From Vermamoeba vermiformis (lineage: Eukaryota > Tubulinea > Echinamoebida): 64,000 bases of DNA. The stretch spans positions 310,001 to 374,000 of the forward strand of contig JBEWZL010000238.1 of NCBI GenBank assembly GCA_045837725.1, in the 5' to 3' direction. The notes beneath the pieces were generated by a model that worked only from the letters and a program-made list of their open reading frames with translations, had not been told where the DNA came from and did not search any database. The translations under genes and the position numbers were made by a program. Every line of letters starts with the position of its first letter. The stretch's first letter is position 1. Of this stretch, positions 14,444 to 32,576 are shown in pieces.

Positions 14444-16714
14444 TTACAACGAGGCAATGAACTCTTCGGCTTGCTTAATGTTTAAATCAACAGGCCTCCA
14501 TTGATCATTAACCAACTCTTCCTTATAAAGTAGCGCCATGCCTAAGAACTTGACCGTCGAAACCAAACTGGATTACGGTAATCAAATTAGAACTAACACA
14601 ACGATCTGTTATCACTAAAAGAATACATACGTCATATTAAAATTGTATGTTGGCTTATTCTTCGCTGAGACTTTGTAGATCCGAGACAGAATTGAGTCTT
14701 CAGATCCGTCAGTCCTGTTTACACCCGGAAAATAAACGTAATTGATCCTATTGTTTACTGTTAGGTCTTTATGTATTTAACGTCTATATTACCTTTCTTT
14801 ATCGTTTAAGTGCACCATGACAGTTTTGCGAATTTGACCGTCGTGTGACTGAAGTTCTATAAAATCTCTTGAATCGTTGTACTGGTACCTCAATCCATTG
14901 ACCATATCACTAATGGTGCCTATCTTTGGCGACATAGTAGTACCATTTGTATTGAGCACTACAACTTTGACAGGTTGAGTATATGCCGGATCTGGCGTTT
15001 CAAAATTGACTACTTGAATGTGGTACTCCGTTGTGCATATGAATTTGCCATAGTCAACCTAATTAACATTATTATTAGGAATTTAAGACAGATCCAATTA
15101 GAAATATGATTTTTGACTTACACCAACAACGTGATTATAGCTGTCCCCGCCGTGAGCCTTTAATGACGATAATTTTTTACCGGAATTTATGTCCACAAAA
15201 TGTATCCTTGGGCCTTGATTAATGATCAAGAAATTCTTATAAACTGAAACGCTCCGAAAGTGCCGAGGGTACGCGCCACTTATAAAAGAGCCTTCTTTGA
15301 TTATATTTCCTCGAAAGTCCATAATCTTCCAATCCATGTTATTTCCATTGAATTCTACCAACGCGATCTGCACTGGATTAGATACGGATCCAGAAAAAGT
15401 GTTTAAACTGTAGCCAACTTTTAGGCTTACCTTATCATCCATCAAGTAATACTCTGTATGTATCGATATTTTACGCTCGAATAAGTCCTCTCTTGATTTG
15501 TAGTCATAAATTCGTAGAATCGGATTGTTGTAATCTACTTTGTACGCAATTAAAGCGCCGCACATTTGACTGTCGTAGCCATGTTTCACTTTATATATAG
15601 GCATATGTTCTCCAGTCTGTAATTCGATGAGAAGGGGATATGCACCATCAATTAGCATCGTTTCCCAATCGGATCTATTATTTAAGGTCCACCGAGCATA
15701 CTCCGGAATACCTTCTTTGTAGTAGTTAACATTATAAAGCATATAAATTTACATATGACTATATCGTACCTCCAGGCAAGCTTACAGTCATTAAACTGTC
15801 ATCGGATCTGCGCCAGATCTTCAAATTCTCATTACTTCCGTCCTTTAATTTGAAAATTAGACTAGCCTTATAATTGTTATATATATGTGTATATGTGTCC
15901 TTACAATCAGATATGAAGGCGTAATTAATGAGCAAAACTGGTCGATCTGTTTTTGTTCACCCGTTCTTGCATCGAATATATAAGCACTGCACTTAGTTTT
16001 TCTAGAGTAGGACCTATAATCATATTAGAAACACTCTTTTTATATTGTATTATTTACACTCTTACGTATCTCTATCTACATAAGTACTAATCAGAACGTC
16101 AGATCCAGCGAAGCTTGTTTCCGCGTAAGTTCCTGAAGGTATATCAACGACCTTCGTGGAAAATCTAATAAGATAAATTAATATATACAGTTTTTATTAA
16201 ATGAAGCAATTGCAGTACCTTCCATTGGTCATGTTCTCAAGAACAACTGCAGTCAGATCCATAGGTTCGAATGAAGCGCCATTCAAATAATCTGAAGAGG
16301 TCCAATCAGACATATGTTATAATGCAATCGACAGGGCTTATCTTACTATTTATTTTGGCTCGATCTGTCGCTTCAGGAAAAGGAAAATCGGTCGGATTTT
16401 TTGGCGGGAAACTACTGTGGTGTTGTTCATTGCCATTCTTTACTTTTTCTGGCTCGCTATTAAGTTTGTCTTTTTGTGTGCTAAATAATCGAGCAAGACT
16501 TGGCGGTGGGGAAGCCTTAATTGTTTAAACAATTAATAAAATAAGAATTTGATTTGTACATCATTAATTGAAGACATAAATACAAAATTGATTGGGATAA
16601 ATACTATTTTAAGGAGCCGAATGGGTTGGATTTGTTGAGTCATTTTTTTACCTTCGCGACGGAAGCCCTTGTGGCCACCTTGCTCAATTCAACGAGCACC
16701 TTTCTGGTAGACAT
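14444..16714 (-). CDS. probable mitochondrial protein, unrecognised, possible beta-propeller
   Basis: Ten exons, all in phase, give 546 residues: 16652-16714, 16347-16515, 16219-16291, 16066-16164, 15905-16001, 15770-15842, 15122-15714, 14793-15058, 14631-14714, 14444-14567. The N-terminus is rich in R, K and S with almost no acidic residues, and contains ARLFST, a typical matrix presequence cleavage pattern. Downstream are repeated beta-strand-like blocks such as YIFDARTGEQ, DGSNENLKIWR, IYDYKSREDL and IHFVDINSGKK, which look like degenerate propeller blades. No enzyme motif is visible. An alternative upstream first exon beginning at ATG 16859 would also splice in phase and would mask the presequence, so targeting is an inference. 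Confidence 0.75.
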
Positions 16715-17315
16715 TGATACGTGCAACTAAACATTAAATCTCGTCGCATTTTATTTCGTTGTATTTGTGTGCTCGTGAACTCAGAACTTGACATTTTTGA
16801 TGGTTGGAACTCACTGAGATGAGAATGTTCTTCGGTCCCACTGCAACTGAATCATTCATTGAAAGATCGTTGCCTAATGTAGGTTATTACGATATAACGC
16901 TGTAACCCTTTCCCCAACAGTTGGCGAAATCTTTGGCCTGTTTACACTGTGGGAGAGAGTCGGTAGTTAACAACATGGAAGTGTCTGATGTGGAGTCAGA
17001 GTCCCCTCAGTAGCGCGGACGACCGCCTCTTCCGTAAAGATCGCCGCCGAGTCTGTGTAGGCCGATGTTGAGTAGACAAAGCCAGATCCACCGCTGAAAG
17101 TGCGAAAGCTCATGTTGGTCTTATGGTGTTCTTGCGATATATGACTTTATGACGTGAATTGAGGATAAAAATTGAACTTAGGTAATTGCCTTATTGAGCA
17201 AGATTTACCTATGCTCTTAACTTTGCTTAAAAATAATTCAATTTGCGCTAAAATTAGTAATAATAATTACATTTATTTACAATGCAAATAAGTTGCGGTT
17301 TCTAATTACCACTTA
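16715..17315. other. intergenic with one doubtful 48-codon frame
   Basis: Between the mitochondrial-protein gene and the 3' end of the ABC gene. A minus-strand frame (16967-17113, starting MSFRTFSGGSGFVYSTS) has reasonable composition but no recognised relative and no splice partner. The possible alternative first exon at 16859 is also here. Confidence 0.3.
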
Positions 17316-22176
<4,861 letters not shown>

Positions 22177-22890
22177 CTTGATCTGACACGAGAGACGTTA
22201 GTGGGCAAGTTTGCAATTAAAGATTAGAGCTGGCTTACCGAATGCTATTGCTTCGATACTCACTTGAATAAACTGAACTAGCATCCTCTCTCGTTATTTA
22301 TTCTCGGACCTGTCCGGCGAAATTAGCTTCCGTGAGGGAAGTGAATCGCCGAGAGCACGCGCTAGCCTTAACGTTGGGGGTGAATTTATTAATGCGGCAC
22401 GTAGTTATTGCTGCAGGTTGTGGTAATCGTTATTATGCTGTTACTACGCTAATCTGATCGCGCTGAAAATGATCTTATTAAATTATTAAATTAAGTTATC
22501 TCGATATAAATTAAAAAGAGGAGTGAGCTAGGATTGTTAGTGTAAAATTATTTAACTAGGTTGGCCGGTATTGATTTTGGTTTTTGAAAACGATCCATTT
22601 TTGTTAACTGAGGCCAAATTTCTAAACAGCCAGGTAGGATAGCGGCAAAAAATTGTTTTCAAGTTCGAGCCTGCTCTTCATCTTATGGTTGTATGAATAA
22701 CACGAAGTTTAAAAAATTGATATTTATTTGTTTTTGGCTTTGCTCTTGAAACGTCTCCGAATCAACAGCAAATACGTCTATTCTACTATGCTAATGATAT
22801 ATTGCACTTTTGTACAAGAGAAAAAATACTATGAGACAAACTTTCGGATTTGAAGATTCTATTCGCGTTTTCTTTTGTTTGGGAGCTCCA
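22177..22890. promoter_or_regulatory. upstream region of the ABC transporter
   Basis: About 700 bases between the ABC start and the stop of eIF1. It should hold the transporter promoter and the eIF1 3' end. A polyadenylation-like A/T-rich stretch lies near 22500. No gene is seen. Confidence 0.4.
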
Positions 22891-23751
22891 TTAGAAACCG
22901 TGAATAACGATTTGATCCTTCTTGCAAATTCCTTCTTCAGTCAAAAATTGAGAAACATTTTGACGCTGATCACCGCTCAACTGAATAACCTTGCCGAGGT
23001 CAGGATCCGCCTGAATAGATCCGTTGCAGTGGAAGTTCTGCACGATAATAATTCGTTAGAATTGCTTGCAATGTAATAGACATTATAATTAGTATACGAG
23101 CCGTTTCGGCGGTGTTATAAATGAAAAATGGATCGGATTTCGTCAACGCATCTGACACGAAATAGGAGAAACAGTAATAATATGAGGATAATAAATAAAA
23201 TATGTAGAAGTAATATGCAAATAGTAATTGTTGAATTCATAGAGATTACGTAATCTGACAACCTACCTTCTTGAAAGCCTTCAAGAGCAACTTAAGGTCC
23301 AATTCTTTGGCCAACCCTTGCACGGTTGTCAAATAGCTGTTTGCTTTTCGCTGTTGGACGCGAATATCTGTTTAAAGTCAAGGAACAAATCCAGATATGA
23401 AAAAATTGAGAAGTCAACGACACGAATGTCGTTATAATACGTATGAAAATACATGTTAAAAAAGGATACGGACATTACCCTGATCTAAATCATTTTCAGT
23501 GGCTTCAAGGAATGGATCTGCAAGGAGTCTTGATTAGAATCTTGTTTCAAAAATTCACGAAAACGTTATAAAAATTATTTTCACGAAATATATTAATGTG
23601 CCTAATTATTAGAATGCTTATTGTAATTTTCAGCATTATTATAGCAAGAAGAAAATTTCTAAATCTGATCCTAATTTTTCACAGACTAAAAATTATCGAT
23701 AGCAAAGTACGTACCTTTTTTAGAAAGATTAAGAATTGAGCTTTGGCTCAT
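22891..23751 (-). CDS. eif1: translation initiation factor eIF1 (SUI1)
   Basis: Four exons (23715-23751, 23479-23517, 23267-23367, 22891-23037) give 107 residues, the normal length for eIF1. The protein carries DPFLEATE, IRVQQRKANSYLTTVQGLA and LLKAFKKNFHCNG, and ends IVIHGF, which is the SUI1 fold from start to end. It binds the 40S subunit near the P site and guards start-codon selection. The yeast and human protein has a near-identical N-terminal DPF motif, which supports the two small leading exons (37 and 39 bases). Confidence 0.95.
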
Positions 23752-24054
23752 CAACAACCGATACTGTGTTAAAAAAGTGTGGAACTGTGTTCTGTTTACT
23801 TGCGTAAAAATAAACAATGAAAGCCACGCAACCGAATGCTTTTATGGCGTCGTAGATCTCCAAAACTCTGTGAAATGTGCAAGAACTATATGCACCAACT
23901 TTCTATACACTCACCAACTATACCACAAATTTACGAATGAATTTGTGAGATCGGGATCGAGCAAGATTACGACTTTTTGAAAAAACTAGTCTAAGCCATA
24001 TATGTTATAGTTATCTATTATGTACAACAATACACCATATGCACCCAAGCAATA
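23752..24054. promoter_or_regulatory. upstream region of eif1
   Basis: About 300 A/T-rich bases between the eIF1 start and the stop of the next minus-strand gene. No coding sequence is supported. Confidence 0.35.
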
Positions 24055-24986
24055 TTAATTGGCCTGGAAGTTATCACGTTTTCTCTTCGTTCTGATCAAG
24101 CCCGACGCCTTCAACGTGTGAGCTTTGCGATTCTTCCATCGCTCAAAATCGCGTATAGTCTTATATCCAGCTAAGAATAATCTGAGATAACATAAAAGTT
24201 GATTAGGACAAAGTTATCGGTGAAATAAGAAGTGGATTCAGCTGTCATTGGCAGACATTACTTACTTCTTTTCGAAATTTGACAAAGTAATAGTGAATGG
24301 TGTATAATCTTCTTCACGCCAATTTTGCGACTTGTCTAAGATCGATTTGAATCGTTTTTTCATCGCATCCAAAACTGCAGCGACCAATGCGCCATCGTTG
24401 AGCCTAATAGATGATTAATAAGCATAAAATGTGACAAGTAGAGTATTATTAGGACTAATTGCGAGCTTATTATGCTTAATAAAGATAGATCGCACGTGAT
24501 CGAACTTACAGAACGGCAAGCTTGATACCCAATTCGTAGAAAAAAGGACTGCGTTGAAAACTAACAATAGCTGCATCGGCTTGCAAATGTGCACGTTGAC
24601 TGGCGCTGTGAGTAGCGGGCAATTCAACTCGAACAATTTTGCTTTTGGCGAGTTTCTCGGCCAACCAGAATGGTAAAGTTACCTTAGTATCTTGTTTTAT
24701 CTATAATATAGTCATTAAATATCGAATATTGGTTAATTATTAGCTGAGGAATCGAAATACGGAATTAATTTATTATTATTTTAATTAATAATTACTTACG
24801 TCTTTGCCACTGCTCGGATCTAAAAATCCTAAACCAGTTGCATTTATATTAAATACTGTAGGCACTTTCTACAAGCAAATAAGTCAGCGAATCTAATCTG
24901 CTTTGGATTTGCATTTAACGAACCTCTTCCTGAGCTAATAATGCGTCAACATCATAATAGTCGTAGTTTAGCCTTAGAGCAGCCAT
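24055..24986 (-). CDS. gins3: GINS complex subunit PSF3
   Basis: Five exons (24924-24986, 24800-24868, 24510-24700, 24266-24403, 24055-24181) give 195 residues, the family size. The N-terminus is YYDVDALLAQEE followed by VPTVFNINATGLGFLDPS; the core has LPFWLAEKLAKSKIVRVELP, as in PSF3 of other eukaryotes. GINS joins Cdc45 and MCM2-7 in the replicative CMG helicase in the nucleus. The first donor is GTTCG, which is unusual, but the joined protein matches the family across the junction. The C-terminus is basic (RTKRKRDNFQAN). Confidence 0.92.
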
Positions 24987-25092
24987 TTGTGCTTGACGTC
25001 GAAAGATAAAAATTCAAATCCGAAAACGGTTTTTCGGCGGGAGTTTTGCTGACGAAGTTTCTCGATTGATTTAGAATATATTTACAGCGTAG

Positions 25093-26765
25093 CTATGAAC
25101 TACGAATTATGTACGACATATTTACAAGTGTTAGGAGGATTTGAGCGCCGAAGAGAGATAGGACACCGTAAATCCACGCCTGCCAAGTCTCGAGCCGATA
25201 CAATTCATCAACAAACGTGGAAACCGTCGTCAGGCATCCTATTAATATAGGGGTTATGTTAGTAATTATTAAATCGCGAAAAAACGCTGGGTTAGGATAC
25301 CAAAATACTCGTACCTGTAAATCCGGTCGACAAAGCGGCGCGCAAGACAACGTCGTCCCTATAAGTTATGAAAATAATTAATAATGAATTATTGGCGATA
25401 CATTTTCCAGACTTACGGTGTCGTAAAAAGTATGACGAGGGATGCGATAACTGAGCCAATAATATTAACCAAGAAGGTAAACAACGGAAAATTTAGCTTA
25501 TTGTGCACTTTAGCATTCAATCGCACCATATAGTACCGCAATACAGCTCCTAGGACTAAGATCAGATCCACGCCGACGATAACTAATCTTCATACTACCA
25601 CGTACCTGTTGAGCCTACCAATGAAGCCACAGTATAAATATAGTCCAGTCCCGCTATTGCGAGTGCAATAAACAAAACTGTCACGGTGATGTACGATACG
25701 AATGCGAAGATGGTAATGTCTCGTTCTAACCACAAACCTCATTAATTATGATATCACAACGATTATATAACATATATATACTTAAATAGATATTGTGGAA
25801 TATAAGATACTGTTGCAATTTGCCAAGAACAGAGATCAAGGTGTGATCCAAGATCTCAATTTGAGTAAATGTTAAATAGTGTTCAGACGTACCCTCAGTC
25901 TTAGTAGCATGTGGTAATTGAGTTTCTTCATCCATAGATTCAATATCAAGTGACTCGTTGGGATCTCGATGGCTGTTATTGATGTTCACGTTGTTCGGGT
26001 TAGGCACTGATTTGAACGCGATCTTTTTCTGTTTTAATTTCTTCATTCGCTTGTCATGCAAATATATAATTAACTGGCCGAGGTCTCTGCCTGCAAAGTA
26101 CGCTCCATAGCTTGAAATGAATCCAAAGAACAAGGAAAAGATTCCGTTGAAGACCTTTATTCAGTAACATTAGCGTAAGATATTAACGTAGTGTAGTAAA
26201 CATATTTGTGCTAATTTCAGTATTGTTACCTTGCGTTGCTGATAGAATTTTATCGACACTTCTTCATTCCAAGATCCAAACGTAGTTAAGCTACCTAGAC
26301 CGCCGGTTCCGAGTCCAATGAATAAATTAAGATTTCTAATAAAGAGGGTAAGCGCTACGAATAAACTAGGTCACGAGCTGCCAAAATATTTCCGATGAAA
26401 TCTCATTTAATGAATTAAAATAAGTATCATTTGGCTTAGATATAGCCTAATAAATGAGGTAAATTATTATAATAATTTTCTGTAATTAATTGCAGAATAA
26501 AAATTAAATTGCCGAAGTTTTACCTCTGAAAGAATGGTGCCGGCTTAAATTGCACTAATATTCCCATCAAAAAGCATCCTAAAATATTTGCAAAGAAGGC
26601 TTGATGAAATACGCCCACATCTTCCGTAGAGAGAACAGATGGATCTCCAACACCAGCCGCGTATGTTCTTAAAAACGCCTGGCTCAAGCCTATTCTAATA
26701 CTAACGCCGATGTACGCAAAGAAGCATATTAAAAAAATAATGGTTGTTGTTTCCAACGGCGTCAT
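25093..26765 (-). CDS. fex1: fluoride export protein, two-domain CrcB/FEX type
   Basis: Seven exons (26524-26765, 26230-26335, 25782-26154, 25606-25725, 25417-25549, 25315-25358, 25093-25238) give 387 residues. Two homologous CrcB halves are fused. The first has ANILGCFLMG (~59-68) and GSLTTFGSW (~95-103); the second has GAVLRYY (~281), NIIGS and GCLTTVSTF (~340-348). These Asn and Thr-Thr-Phe motifs line the fluoride pore in the family. Between the halves is a long hydrophilic loop with acidic and Asn-rich sequence. Eukaryotic FEX proteins are plasma-membrane fluoride channels that protect against environmental fluoride. Exon joins are all in phase. Confidence 0.92.
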
Positions 26766-26813
26766 AGCATGAAAATGACATTTTCTAATTTTGCGAGCAA
26801 CATTCCACTTAAA

Positions 26814-28625
26814 TTATTTTATTTCCCTTAAAATTTTGAGAAATTCTTGCACATAATTCTCTATTCTGTAGTCCAACAGTTTTTTCTTGCCTTTTTCAGC
26901 CATTTCTGCTAACCTCTTCCTATCTCGCAGTAGCGGCTCTAAGTGCCTAATAAAGCTTTCCTTATCTTCGAAATCGATCAAGATCACGGCATCGTTTGTA
27001 GTCAGCTTATCAGTTATTCCTAAAAAGGAAAAATCAGATCCAACTTGTTTTGGAAGTCGTGATTATACCTATTATAGCGTCTTTGTCCAATATTGAAGGT
27101 GCACCGAATACACATGCCTCGCCTATTGTCAATCCATAGGCCTCGTAATAAGCTGGATGAACGTTCAACAATGTTTTCTTGAAGATCGTGCTTAACTGCG
27201 CTGGTGCAAGCATCTTTTCTATAATACAATCGGGATACACTGTCTTTAATCTATAATGCAATAGCGATGAGTAATTAATAAGAGGTAAGCCAAATAGTCG
27301 CTTCTCTAAGCGGAGTTAGATCTACGAGCTTACCTTTGATGAACGTTTACGGCATATTCAGGATGAGCTAATGCGCCGCAAATGAACGGCGTTATATTTA
27401 AACTCGTTAATAGTTCTTTGCACTGCTCTACCAAGTCCACAAACAGCTCAACTCGTTTTTCTGGTGCTTGTCTCATACAACACGTCAAATAACTTCTTTC
27501 TTCAACTGCTTCATTATCCTCGCTACAAAAAGAGGCATTTTTAGGTTACTTCAGTTAATTATTACGGTGTCAAGGTTGCACAAGAACTTACGTGGATGCG
27601 CTCTCGAAAAATTGCATCACGTGGTCAGGCAGCGTAGGATTAAGCACCTTACACGGTACATCTGCGACTTCTTTGAAGTATTTAGCGTCTGCACTTGATA
27701 AAACGATTGTAGTTTGAGCTGTTGTGGCGGATCTGACTTCAAGCTGTTTGTAGAAGTCGAAGTCTTCGGGAGTAGCGTTTGTACTGGCAAAAAATACTCT
27801 AAAATTCATATAAACAAACGGAATTCGAGCGATTTCGGTTCCAAATAGTGATTCATAAGCGAGTAATGAGTGCCAATCTACACCGACTACTAGATCTGGT
27901 TTGAACGCTGATACTTCGTCTTTCAGCAGCTTAATTCCCTCTGCATATTCTTGCCAAGGTCCTGTTCTTCAAAATTACACGTAAATATTACGCTAAAATG
28001 TAAAGCGCGCAATTAATTGAAATTGAACGAATCTGAATCTGCTTTTGGGTGATCAAAAAATAAAATAAAATAATTTAAGGCTTCGATATGTGCATGAAAG
28101 TAACAGAATATAATTTTGTAGCCTGGTAGAGCGTTGTTAAATCCAAAAAACGTACTTATCTAATCTCTGCCATTTTTCCGAAGGAACACAAACTGTGCGA
28201 CCAACAACGCGCTTATATATATCCTCTCTAGTATGGTCATCGAATTTAAGCCATTTTTCTTCATAAGGAAACGCTTGAGGCACGTTCTCGGGACGACCAC
28301 TAATAACAAACAGTTCCACCGCCGGATCGAGGACTAAATTTGCCAAGATGCTGTTTACAAAGGTTCCTAGTAATATTTTCCAAAGTCAGAAAAGCCAATT
28401 CATAGGTAAGCAATTAAATTAATTTGAATTTTTAAATATTTAATTTAAAGCGCAATATTGATAGATGGGGGCGTAAATAGCCAAATTACGGATCATTATT
28501 ACTAATTAATTTAATGAAGTAATTATTTCTTCCCTGGCACATGGCAGATTTCAGATTCGGATGCGCTTACCGTTACCGCTGAAATAAGGTCTTGCGCACT
28601 CGAGCGTGAGGAACAATATTTTCAT
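26814..28625 (-). CDS. glycosyltransferase, GT4-like (GT-B fold)
   Basis: Seven exons (28571-28625, 28156-28366, 27592-27966, 27334-27522, 27069-27250, 26814-27019) were counted; six are listed because the model closes with these six, giving 405 residues. The start MKILFLTLECARPYFSGNGT resembles the glycogen-synthase/GT4 N-terminal Rossmann motif, where the glycine-rich turn meets the donor. FKPDLVVGVDWHSLLAYE matches the acceptor-side domain. The donor-binding motif is YEAYGLTIGEACVFGAPSIL, the E-x7-E block of retaining GT4 enzymes. No signal peptide or membrane helix is evident, so it is probably cytosolic. The substrate cannot be predicted. Confidence 0.88.
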
Positions 28626-28850
28626 TTTATGCAATCAATTGTGAGCTAAACTCCAGCAGTGGTGCACAACTCACAGACGATTTTTAACCTCGCACAAATG
28701 TTTTTTGACGCAGTTTATCGAAAGAATTACACGACATATGATGATTATGCAATAATGTAAGTAAATATAATCCTTCGCTTGATCAAATCGATCGTCATAG
28801 TGCTAACCTGCATTTTAGTTCCGGATTTAGCTAAACAAATTTCGTCAATC
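28626..28850. promoter_or_regulatory. compact bidirectional promoter
   Basis: Only 225 bases separate the divergent start codons of the glycosyltransferase and the first receptor kinase, so regulation of both must be encoded here. No TATA box stands out. Confidence 0.45.
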
Positions 28851-31800
28851 ATGAGCGTTACGACAAAAATTAATTTGCTATCAATAATATTAGTATTAAC
28901 AACTTATATTCAGTCGTCTCACGAGGTATGTTCAGATTTGAAAAATTAGACCCTTTGAAATAATACTGTTTGACTTGACCAAATTGCCAATTTTGAAACT
29001 AGCTTAGTGTTGATTTTTTCAATGCAAAATCTATAGCGGGTTTTTGCCCGTGACCTGGATCCACAGTGACACGCGTCAGATCTAAAATTCTTATTTTCCG
29101 TAGTACGGCTTGTTTCCGCCCGTTCAACTCTCAGCCAACGACAGTTCAATAGTGTATGGCGCCAATATCGTAGATCGCAGAATATTTTGCACTACTAAGC
29201 GTAACGATTCCTTGCATCTGGACGTTTTTGAAGTTGCCGGATCTGGTTCTGGAGCATCAGTCTCGTTAGTAGAGAGTAGTGACCTTGGTTTAAATATGAC
29301 CACTGAATTGGCTGCTCTCACTAGTGCAACAGACAACATTGTAGTGGTCACCTACGGAATGTAAGCGATTTTTTTTTTGTTCAACGCGCGAATTAATTAT
29401 AATTGTTTTTAGAGCTACAAAAACGCTTATTTTGGAACGAAATAACATCGCGTATCCATGGGAGTATATAACAGACTTTAGCATTCGAGTAAGAGGAATT
29501 ACTATTCTGAACGAGTCCAGGATATTCTATTTCGGAGTGTCAAGTCAAAGTACGTGTTAATTTGCGGCCTCATACCTTAATATCTAACATTTTCTATATA
29601 TAGATCCCTCAATGGGATTTTTTGTTAAGATAAATGGAGTTTGGGCTGTGGAAGAAATCGATGCTTTCAGCATAGGGTAAGACAAGATATTAATGATTTA
29701 TAATAATACTAAGCTACTAGGATGGCGGTTATTAAAAACGGAACGATAATGGCGTCAAACACGAATGATAAGACGTTGCGGATCTACGAAGAAATCAACG
29801 GAAATTTCACGGTAGTCCAACAATTGCCCGTTCAAGATCAAGTAGCTATTGACGCTTGGGGAACACTGCTATTCATCAACAACGATGAAGTTTACCTCGT
29901 CAATAGTGTGCAAGGAGCTTTGATTTCGATGTATATGCACCGGTTCGTGCGATTAGATAACGGCACGTGGGAAGAGCAACCGACCGTTGACTCAAAATAT
30001 TTGCTGGACTCGTGGGGAGTGCTTTATAATAACATTGTTGTCGGTGTTGGGTGAGTGAGTAATATTATGTTATGAACGTATCTTATGATCCTTTCGCAGG
30101 CTTGCTGAATCGCTAATCTCCTCAGATCGCGTCATGGTTTTATTAGACGGAGCTAATTTCAATGGCACAAACGTGTTCATCGAAAAGAGTTTTGATTATT
30201 CTATAAATTTTCCGTATGATGGAGCGATAGCTTCATCGGGTGATACGTTTTTCACTGCAATAACTGCCGACAAGAGCATTCAATTCTTCGAGATCAATCC
30301 AAGTACGTAGCAAAAAGCCAAAAAGATAGTCTTCAGTGCTTGACAAATTATCACAGGTTGTCGCGATGGAGTGAAAACGGAGGACGAACAATGTGACTCA
30401 GGTTCGCACTGCGACAGCTTTTGTTTTTGTATGACCAACTTCACACGCTCGATCGACTCCGCAATCCTCGATTGTGTTCCAAGTACGGTAGTTTTGTGTT
30501 ATAGTCCCTTAAATAACCACTTGCATTGGTAGGCTGTGGCAATGGGTACTTAGATTCGAATGAAGCGTGCGACGCCTACTTCGCTGACACGTGTCGCTCA
30601 GACTGCACGTGCCAGAATGGCTACGAGTCTATAGGAAACACTACTTGCCGAGCTAGTACGTTTAATGATTAATTAATCTTGCTACAACGTCTAACAACCG
30701 TTTGTAGTTTGTGGCAATGGAGTGCTCAACGAGGGTGAATTGTGCGATCCAGGAATGGACGAAAACTGCGACAAATCGTGCTTAGCTTGCAAAACAGGGT
30801 ACACATTAAGTAGTCATGCGTGTGCAGCCAATGAAGTCCAAGGTACGGCAACCAATAATGTGCGTGCCAGTTACTTATGACTTCGATCAGCTCCGTTTGC
30901 ATCACCGAGTGCATTACCAGATTACGTAATACCTGTAGCAGTTGTTGTCCCTGTCGTGGTGGCTGCAGGGATAACAGTACTTACTATTATGTTAGTCAAG
31001 AAACGACGTCAAAGAAACCGCAGTGGTGACAACGAGCTCAAAGGTAAACGAATATCTTTTGTACGTGTATTGATTTGTTATTATAGACTCCAAATATATC
31101 TCAATGTCAACTAGCAAAAGCTCTCCAAATGTCTCGAGTAAGTAATCGTGGGCTATTTTGATCAACACAAATCAAAGTTCACTGACCTTTTATAGGCGGG
31201 TCAAAACAAAACATATCGAACAATTCTGAGAAGAGACTCGATATTCCGTACAAAGACATCACGTTGAAGAACGAGATTGGTGCAGGTGCCTTCGGCAAAG
31301 TGTTCTTGGGAGAATGGCAAAAACTTCAAGGTATGAGGTACTATTTTGCATTCAGGCACTAACCTGATGTATCAAATAGTCGCGTTAAAGCTCAGTAGTG
31401 TCGGAGACACGAAAGAATTTCGACAAGAGGCCAAGTTGATGATGTACGAACATGATTTGACATTTTGACACGTGTCATGTTTCGCTCACTTTCTTCCTTC
31501 GCAGTGATCTTCGACCACATCCCAATGTCGTGCAGGTTCTTGGACTGTGTACCGATGCACCATTCCCAATCTTGATTCTCGAATACTGTGATGGTGGAAG
31601 TCTCGAATCAGTCATCAAAAAGAACACTCTGAGTGATGAACAGATCGTTGACTATGCATTTGGAATCGCACGAGGAATGCTTCATTTGCACTTGAACAAT
31701 ATTGTTCATCGCGATCTCGCTGCACGAAACGTTCTCGTAAGTACCATTCAGCAGCCAGCAAGCCACTTAACATTTACTGATTATTTGCGCATAGCTTGAT

Positions 31801-32371
31801 GATGGAGTGCCAAAAATCTCAGTAAGGCTTCTTCTTTTTTTTAACTGGGAAGAAACTTAAAGTTTTTTACAGGACTTTGGTATGGCGAGATTCGTCGAAG
31901 AGTACAAAGAAGGCAAGACTGGAAACACTGTTGGTCCACTCAACTGGATGGCACCCGAGTCACTTCTGCATCAAACATACAGCATCAAATCGGATATGTG
32001 GAGCTTCGGCTGTCTTCGTAAGTCAATCTGTAACGCTTCTGTTGTTCGAAGTTTCTTATCCACGGACGCTTAGTGTATGAACTGATCACTCGTGGAGAGC
32101 TGTACGAGCATCTTCAACCAGTTGACGTGTACCACGGAGTGACTCGTGGCCAACTTCATCCAGATATTCCTGACAACGCACCAACAGTGCTCAAGTTGAT
32201 CATGACAAAATGCTTCGAGTTCGATCCTGACAAGCGTCCGGTAAGTATAATAAGGACCACAAACAGTTTATCCCGGACTAACGGATCTGCCTTTCGTTCA
32301 AGACTTTTGAAGAAGTGTGCAACTGGCTTCGTGAACCGTTGCAAATTCATACACAAAACCCGATAGCGTAA
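28851..32371 (+). CDS. receptor-like tyrosine kinase, copy 1
   Basis: Eighteen exons, all in phase, give 833 residues. A signal peptide (MSVTTKINLLSIILVLTT) is followed by a ~330-residue ectodomain rich in beta-strand-like repeats and N-glycosylation sites. Three Cys-rich modules (~359-486; for example CGNGVLNEGELCDPG) resemble the bacterial and protist DUF4215-type Cys repeat. One membrane helix follows (IPVAVVVPVVVAAGITVLTI, ~503-522), then KKRRQR as stop-transfer. The kinase domain (~572-825) has IGAGAFGKVFLG, VALKLS, HRDLAARNVL, DFGMAR and WMAPES; HRDLAARN and WMAPE are hallmarks of true tyrosine kinases. The protein ends only ~18 residues after the kinase, so there is no docking tail. 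Exons: 28851-28925, 29104-29360, 29413-29549, 29604-29676, 29721-30050, 30100-30302, 30357-30482, 30533-30655, 30708-30842, 30891-31043, 31087-31137, 31196-31330, 31380-31443, 31505-31736, 31795-31821, 31873-32017, 32074-32240, 32303-32371. Confidence 0.93.
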
Positions 32372-32576
32372 CGTTCGTTACATCAGCCTAGGTATTTTTT
32401 GACGGAATAATGGAAGTTGATTCACAAATCATCGAAACCGCCAATAGTTTGCAACGCACGTGCATATCAATGGAGTTTTGTTTTCAATCAATAAGAGCAC
32501 TAGCGATGACAAACACTTTTTAATGACGCAAGTTGCTTATTGCTGTTGTTAAAATAAGTGCAGATCAATTGCACGG

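Noticed and set aside
16967-17113. 48-codon minus-strand frame MSFRTFSGGS...
   Set aside because: No splice partner, no relative recognised, and it stands alone between two genes.
22810-23076. Plus-strand frame of 88 codons
   Set aside because: Antisense to the last eIF1 exon.
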